Shown here piece by piece: positions 59,039-64,000 of a stretch of DNA of 64,000 nucleotides; positions within the stretch are counted from its first letter, which is position 1; each line of letters begins with the position of its first letter. Position numbers and translations under genes: made by a program. Below the pieces are notes generated by a model. It searched no databases and was not told where the DNA came from. It was given only the letters and a program-made list of their open reading frames with translations. Origin of the DNA: Pseudogracilibacillus auburnensis (GTDB lineage: Bacteria > Bacillota > Bacilli > Bacillales > Amphibacillaceae); the NCBI RefSeq assembly GCF_003201975.1, contig NZ_QJJQ01000001.1, positions 496,001 through 560,000 of the forward strand, in the 5' to 3' direction.

Positions 59039-61249
59039 ATGCCAGAAAATATGGATCCAAAACAAATTGAACGTGATAAAGAGTATCAAAAAATGGGGCT
59101 ATCTGATGAGGAATACGACCGAATCAAATCAATCACGAAAAGATACCCAAATTATACAGAAACAGGTATTTTTTCTGTTATGTGGTCAGAACATTGTAGT
59201 TATAAAACGTCTAAACCATTACTAAAAAAGTTCCCGACAAAAGCCCCTCAAGTTTTAGTCGGACCAGGTGAAGGTGCAGGTGTCGTCGATATTGGGGATA
59301 ACCAAGCAGTCGTATTCAAAATGGAAAGCCATAATAGTCCATCTAAAATTAATCCATTTGAAGGTGCGGCAACAGGAGTTGGCGGAATTTTACGTGATGT
59401 ATTTTCAATGGGAGCACGTCCAATTGCAGCAATGAACTCTCTTCGTTTTGGTCCATTATCATCCGATCGAACGAAATATTTGTTTGAAGAAGTCGTAAAA
59501 GGAATTGCTTATTACGGAAACAATGTTGGTGTTCCAACAGTCGGTGGGGAAATTCAATTTGATGATTGTTACGAAGAAAGTCCACTCGTAAATGCCATGG
59601 TTGTCGGCTTACTGAATCATGAAGATATTCAAAAAGGAATTGCTGCAGGAGTTGGAAATACAGTCATCTATGCTGGTGCTCCTACAGGAAGAGATGGAAT
59701 TCATGGGGCTACTCACTCTTCTGTTGATGAACAGTCAGATGATGCAAGTCCAGCAGCTGGAAATCCACATCTTGAAAAACGACTCATTGAAGCATGTTTA
59801 GAAGTGATTCATCATGATGCACTCGTTGGTATGCAAGATATGGGGGCGGCAGGACTTACATCATCTGGAAGTGAAATGGCCTCAAAGGCTGGAACGGGAA
59901 TGGTGCTGAATTTGGATTTAGTGCCACAAGCAGAAGAAAATATGTCCGCTTATGAAATGATGCTCTCTGAAACCCAGGAAAGAATGTTACTCGTTGTGGA
60001 AAAAGGGAGAGAACGGGAAATAATCGATCTTTTTACAAAACATGATATTGATGCAGTAGCTGTCGGTGAGGTAATCGAGGAAAAAGTATTCCGTATTGAG
60101 CATCAAAATAAAGTTTGGGCAGATATTCCTGTTGATGCGCTAGATAAAGATGCACCAATTTATCATATGCCATCAAAAGAGGCGAGTTATTATAAAGCTT
60201 TTCAAGAAGTAGAACAAACGGTACCAGTCATTAAAGATTACGGAGCAACATTAAAAGAGTTACTGCAACGCCCGACGATTGCAAGTAAGGAATGGGTATA
60301 CAAACAATTTGACTCGAAAGCTCGTGGAAATACAGTGGTAGGTCCGGGCGCTGGATCGGCAGTTGTAGAAATAGAAGGTCACAATAAAGCAATTGCCATT
60401 TCGACAGATTGTAATTCACGCTATATTTATTTAGACCCTGAAGTAGGCGGTAAAATTGCCGTTGCAGAAGCTTTACGAAATATCGTCGTTGCAGGTGCAA
60501 AACCGGTCGGAATTACAGACGGATTAAACTATGGTAATCCGACAAATGAAGAAGTATTTTGGCAAATGGAAAAAAGTATTGACGGTATTAGTGAAGCATG
60601 TCGTGAACTAGACGTTCCAGTCATCAGTGGAAACGTCTCGATGTACAACCAATCACACGGGGAGCCAATTTTTCCTACACCAATTATCGGTGTCGTCGGA
60701 TTGTTTGAATCACTTGATCATATTACTCCGAATTCATTTCAAAACGAAGGCGATGTTGTCTACGTGGTTGGAGAAGCAGATCATTCATTTGGCGGAAGTG
60801 AAATCCAACATCATGTAGATGGAAAATATGAAGGAAAAGCACCTCATATCGATCTAACCATTGAAAAAGACCGCCAAGCTAAACTATTACAAGCAATTAA
60901 AGCGGGAGTTGTGGCATCAGCAGAAGATATTGCAGAAGGTGGACTTGCTGTCGCCCTAGCAGAAAATGTCATTCGTGCTGAAGGAATTGGTGTTAACATC
61001 ACGTTAACAGGAGATGCAACTGTTGAACTATTTAGTGAAACTCAGTCACGTTTTTTACTCACAGTTAGAGAAGCCAATGTCGCACAGTTTGAACAAAGTG
61101 GATTGGATGCGAAACGAATTGGTGTCGTTACAAAAGAGGAAAAAGTAGTTATTAATTCAAAAGAAGGCAAACGGATTTTGGAGGAAGAAGTAGAGCCACT
61201 CAGAAAACTGTGGAAGGAAAGTATAGAGCAGTTGCTGAAATCCAATTGA
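59039..61249 (+). CDS. purL: Phosphoribosylformylglycinamidine synthase subunit PurL
   Basis: A 736-residue small-type PurL, the ATP-dependent synthetase subunit. [56 protein letters not shown], and [10 protein letters not shown] are typical. In Bacillus it needs PurQ (glutaminase) and PurS in a complex; neither is encoded here. Start ATG after AAAGGAG. Without them only ammonia could feed the reaction. The gene itself appears intact. Confidence 0.95.
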   Translation: MPENMDPKQIERDKEYQKMGLSDEEYDRIKSITKRYPNYTETGIFSVMWSEHCSYKTSKPLLKKFPTKAPQVLVGPGEGAGVVDIGDNQAVVFKMESHNSPSKINPFEGAATGVGGILRDVFSMGARPIAAMNSLRFGPLSSDRTKYLFEEVVKGIAYYGNNVGVPTVGGEIQFDDCYEESPLVNAMVVGLLNHEDIQKGIAAGVGNTVIYAGAPTGRDGIHGATHSSVDEQSDDASPAAGNPHLEKRLIEACLEVIHHDALVGMQDMGAAGLTSSGSEMASKAGTGMVLNLDLVPQAEENMSAYEMMLSETQERMLLVVEKGREREIIDLFTKHDIDAVAVGEVIEEKVFRIEHQNKVWADIPVDALDKDAPIYHMPSKEASYYKAFQEVEQTVPVIKDYGATLKELLQRPTIASKEWVYKQFDSKARGNTVVGPGAGSAVVEIEGHNKAIAISTDCNSRYIYLDPEVGGKIAVAEALRNIVVAGAKPVGITDGLNYGNPTNEEVFWQMEKSIDGISEACRELDVPVISGNVSMYNQSHGEPIFPTPIIGVVGLFESLDHITPNSFQNEGDVVYVVGEADHSFGGSEIQHHVDGKYEGKAPHIDLTIEKDRQAKLLQAIKAGVVASAEDIAEGGLAVALAENVIRAEGIGVNITLTGDATVELFSETQSRFLLTVREANVAQFEQSGLDAKRIGVVTKEEKVVINSKEGKRILEEEVEPLRKLWKESIEQLLKSN

Positions 61250-61265
61250 AAATGAGGAATGAACG

Positions 61266-62642
61266 ATGTTTGGTATTTGGGGTCACGATAAAGCAGCGGA
61301 AATAACGTATTATGGACTACATGCTATGCAGCATCGTGGACAAGATGGAGCAGGAATTGTTATTAATAATGGTGAAAATCTTAAACTGCATAAAGATGTA
61401 GGGTTAGTAAATGATGTCTTTAAGCGGGTAAACTTTGCAGACTTTCCTGGATATGCTGCGATTGGCCATGTCCGCAACGCAACACAAGATGATGGCATTT
61501 TTGATAATGTACAACCACTCGTTTTTCGGTCATTAAGCAGTAGCACAGCGATTGCACATAATGGCAGAATTATGAATGCTGAAAAAATTCGGCGCAATTT
61601 AGAAGAAGCGGGAAGTATTTTTCAAACAACTTCTGATACCGAAGTGTTAGCACATTTAATGAAGAAAATGAATGGGAAAAATACGACAGAAGAAGCAATT
61701 ATCGCTGGATTAAAGCAGTTAGTTGGTGCCTATGCATTTTTAATTTTAACGGAAGATAAGATGTATGTTGCCCTCGATCCACGTGGGATTCGACCGTTAT
61801 CACTTGGTAGGCTTGGTGATGCCTATGTGGTCGCATCTGAAACGTGTGCATTCAGTATTATTGGGGCTACGTTCGAACGAGAGGTCATGCCAGGTGAGCT
61901 ACTCACCATTAGTAATGAAGGATTAAAATCAACTCGATTCTTACTTCGTGAACCTAGGAAATTATGTGCAATGGAATATGTCTATTTTTCACGTCCAGAT
62001 AGTGATTTGAATTTAGTGAACGTCCATACTTCTCGGAAACGAATGGGCATTGAACTTGCCAGAGAACATCCAGTATATGATGCAGATGTCGTAACAGGTG
62101 TACCTGATTCAAGTATTTCAGCAGCGATCGGTTATGCAGAGCAATGTGGATTACCATATGAAATGGGCGTTATTAAAAATCGTTATATAGGTAGAACATT
62201 TATTCAGCCATCGCAAGAATTACGCGATCAAGGGGTAAAAATGAAGCTATCTCCAGTTCGTGGTGTCGTAGAAGGAAAAAGTGTCGTCATGATTGATGAT
62301 TCAATTGTTAGGGGAACGACGAGCAGACGTATTGTCAGACTCTTAAAAGAAGCAGGGGCAAAAGAAGTACATGTGCGTATATCATCACCTCGCATTGAAA
62401 ATCCATGTTTGTATGGAATTGATATGTTAACGAAAAAAGAACTGATTGCTGCTAACCATACGAATGAAGAGATCAAAGACATCATTGAAGCTGATTCGGT
62501 TGAATTTTTATCAATCGAAGGAACAGAAAAAGCGATTGTGAAGGATAAAACGATTAACCAAGGAATTTGTGCTGCATGTATGACAGGAAACTATCCAGTT
62601 CTTGAAAATGACCAGCGAAAAGAGTTTTACCGAAAATATTAG
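61266..62642 (+). CDS. purF: Amidophosphoribosyltransferase lacking its catalytic N-terminus
   Basis: 458 residues against 476 in B. subtilis. Fe-S cysteines (KLCAMEY, NPCLYG, GICAACMTG) and the PRPP loop VVMIDDSIVRGTTSRRIVRLL are present. However, it starts FGIWGHDK after ATG, while the normal N-terminus is a propeptide followed by CGVFGIWGH with the nucleophile Cys. Upstream codons read AAT GAG GAA TGA ACG ATG: N, E, E are kept, but Cys is now TGA, and two extra A's shift the earlier part. Glutamine-dependent activity should be lost; ammonia-dependent activity may remain. Confidence 0.9.
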   Translation: MFGIWGHDKAAEITYYGLHAMQHRGQDGAGIVINNGENLKLHKDVGLVNDVFKRVNFADFPGYAAIGHVRNATQDDGIFDNVQPLVFRSLSSSTAIAHNGRIMNAEKIRRNLEEAGSIFQTTSDTEVLAHLMKKMNGKNTTEEAIIAGLKQLVGAYAFLILTEDKMYVALDPRGIRPLSLGRLGDAYVVASETCAFSIIGATFEREVMPGELLTISNEGLKSTRFLLREPRKLCAMEYVYFSRPDSDLNLVNVHTSRKRMGIELAREHPVYDADVVTGVPDSSISAAIGYAEQCGLPYEMGVIKNRYIGRTFIQPSQELRDQGVKMKLSPVRGVVEGKSVVMIDDSIVRGTTSRRIVRLLKEAGAKEVHVRISSPRIENPCLYGIDMLTKKELIAANHTNEEIKDIIEADSVEFLSIEGTEKAIVKDKTINQGICAACMTGNYPVLENDQRKEFYRKY

Positions 62643-62794
62643 AAGGTTGGCAAGTTGTTTATTTTAGGCGTATGTTTGTTTTGTAATCGGCACGTTACGG
62701 AGTTTTAGACATTTAAAAGTGTAAGAACGCACATGTTTATAGTTTTAGGAGCATCATAGCATGTTCCCGATCCTCTCGAAATATGTCTAGCTTA

Positions 62795-62922
62795 GTGCAG
62801 AACTATTCAAGCAAGCGCGTAAAAGCTCAAGTCGGGCGCGGAAAAATTTGAGCAAGTGCGTAAAACCTTAAAGCAAGTGCGGAAAAATATGAGAAAGTGC
62901 GCAAAAGCTGAAGTTCAGTGCG
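62795..62922. repeat. Tandem array, seven units of 20-21 bp, core AGTGCG-N-AAAA
   Basis: GTGC or GCGC at 62795, 62815, 62836, 62856, 62877, 62897 and 62918. The core is followed by AAAA and a variable 10-bp tail. It lies between purF and purM, in 500 bp with no gene. Confidence 0.8.
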
Positions 62923-63081
62923 GGAATTAATAGTGTGATCATGGCATATGTACTTGATCTCAGACACATAAAAGAATCGACACAAACTATACTAAATCAA
63001 GCTTTTGCCACTTTTTTTAAAGTTAAGAGAAGAAAAAGTGATGTAAATTGAATGAATCATTTGGAAGACGGTCGAATTTTA

Positions 63082-63110
63082 TTCAATATACATCCTTAAT
63101 ACGTTATAAT
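63082..63110 (+). promoter_or_regulatory. Candidate purM promoter
   Basis: TTCAAT (63082-63087), 17 bp, TATAAT (63105-63110), 33 bp before purM. It suggests that purM, separated from purF by 500 bp here, has its own transcription start. Confidence 0.5.
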
Positions 63111-63142
63111 TAGTAGAAAACAGAAACTAGGGGCGAAAATCT

Positions 63143-64000
63143 ATGTCAAATGTATATAAAAAAGCCGGTGTCGATGTTGAAAAAGGGTATGAAGCCGTTG
63201 AACGGATGAAAAAGCATATTGAAAAAACAACACGATCAGAAGTGTTAGGTGGTATCGGCTCTTTTGCAGGACTTTTTGAATTAACTTCCTTGAATTATAA
63301 AGAACCAGTACTCGTCTCAGGAACAGATGGTGTCGGAACGAAATTAATGCTTGCTTTTGAAATGGACAAGCATGACACAATCGGAATGGATTTAGTTGCC
63401 ATGTGTGTCAATGATATCGTTGCTCAAGGTGCAAAGCCATTATTTTTCCTAGATTATATCGGCTGTGGGAAAAATGATCCTGCCGTTATTGAGCAAATTG
63501 TAGCTGGTGTGAGTGAAGGTTGTATGCTTTCTGGTGCAGCATTAATTGGTGGCGAAACTGCTGAAATGCCAGGTATGTACAATGAAGAAGAGTATGATCT
63601 AGCAGGTTTTGCGGTTGGCATTGCTGAAAAATCAAAATTAATAACAGGTGAATCTATTCAAAAAAATGATATTGTGATTGGCATTGCATCGAGTGGCGTC
63701 CATTCAAATGGTTATTCATTAGTGCGGCAAATTATTAAAGGATTAGATTTACATAAACAATATGATGGATTGTCTGAAAGTTTAGGAGAAGCAGTACTTC
63801 GCCCAACAAAAATTTATGCAAAATCAATTGCAGCAGTATTAGAAAAAATCGACATAAAGGGTATTTCTCATATTACTGGAGGAGGTTTTTATGAAAACTT
63901 CCCACGTGTAATCCCTAAAAGTCTCGGGGTAAAGCTAGACGAAAGTAAATGGAAAGTGCCAGAGGTTCTTGCTTTTATCCAAGAAAAAGGGCAAATTTCA
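63143..64000 (+). CDS. purM: Phosphoribosylformylglycinamidine cyclo-ligase (partial, cut by window end)
   Basis: The first 286 codons of PurM (AIR synthase). [46 protein letters not shown], and [14 protein letters not shown] are the family motifs; [19 protein letters not shown] lies near the end. ATG follows GGGGCGAAAATCT. The gene continues past the window edge. It converts FGAM to AIR in the cytoplasm, directly after the PurLQS step. Confidence 0.96.
   Translation, partial: MSNVYKKAGVDVEKGYEAVERMKKHIEKTTRSEVLGGIGSFAGLFELTSLNYKEPVLVSGTDGVGTKLMLAFEMDKHDTIGMDLVAMCVNDIVAQGAKPLFFLDYIGCGKNDPAVIEQIVAGVSEGCMLSGAALIGGETAEMPGMYNEEEYDLAGFAVGIAEKSKLITGESIQKNDIVIGIASSGVHSNGYSLVRQIIKGLDLHKQYDGLSESLGEAVLRPTKIYAKSIAAVLEKIDIKGISHITGGGFYENFPRVIPKSLGVKLDESKWKVPEVLAFIQEKGQIS

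Overview
The window looks like chromosome of a low-GC Gram-positive endospore-former-type bacterium (Bacillaceae). Evidence: strong AGGAGG-type ribosome sites, frequent TTG starts, purine riboswitches in front of a pbuG-like permease and purE, the yebE-purE-purK-purB order known from Bacillus subtilis, an adaA-adaB pair, a Bce-type antibiotic-sensing module, and GC-rich Bacillaceae-style interspersed repeats. No rRNA, tRNA or CRISPR was seen. The species cannot be fixed from sequence alone.

Layout. 0-5.4 kb: small enzymes and a self-regulated TetR/MFS pair. 5.6-15 kb: an arsenite/BASS-like transporter, a rifampicin phosphotransferase (rph), a BenE-like carrier, and a MocR regulator divergent from a serine hydroxymethyltransferase with an odd leader. 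15.6-21.5 kb: an MFS relic, a Bce-like ABC transporter plus two-component system, and an ArdA relic. 22-24.9 kb: a clearly GC-richer block (MFS exporter, broken siderophore-interacting protein, TetR) with two identical palindromic operators, probably acquired. 25-33.7 kb: broken ferredoxin-NADP reductase, then a GH4 / PIG-L / ABC sugar-import cluster in which several members are broken. 34-36.3 kb: adaptive response to DNA alkylation (adaA, adaB, alkA). 36.5-47 kb: small accessory genes, a DUF3830/AEC/LysR module, repeats and an IS3 remnant. 47.6-64 kb: aconitase (one internal stop) and the purine locus (pbuG, MFS, MOSC, yebE, purEKB-L-F-M).

The most striking feature is the purine operon. purC, purS and purQ, which normally lie between purB and purL in Bacillus, are absent; a repeat element of about 410 bp sits there instead. 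purF begins just after the place where its catalytic N-terminal cysteine should be; that codon reads TGA. Both glutamine-using steps of the pathway are therefore compromised as the sequence stands. The pur region also carries two short tandem arrays, and a third lies before the aconitase gene. Each has seven units of 20-21 bp with a different conserved core.

More than a dozen genes in the window carry stops, frameshifts or truncations. Either the genome is eroding or the assembly has errors in places. Read-level checks would separate these.
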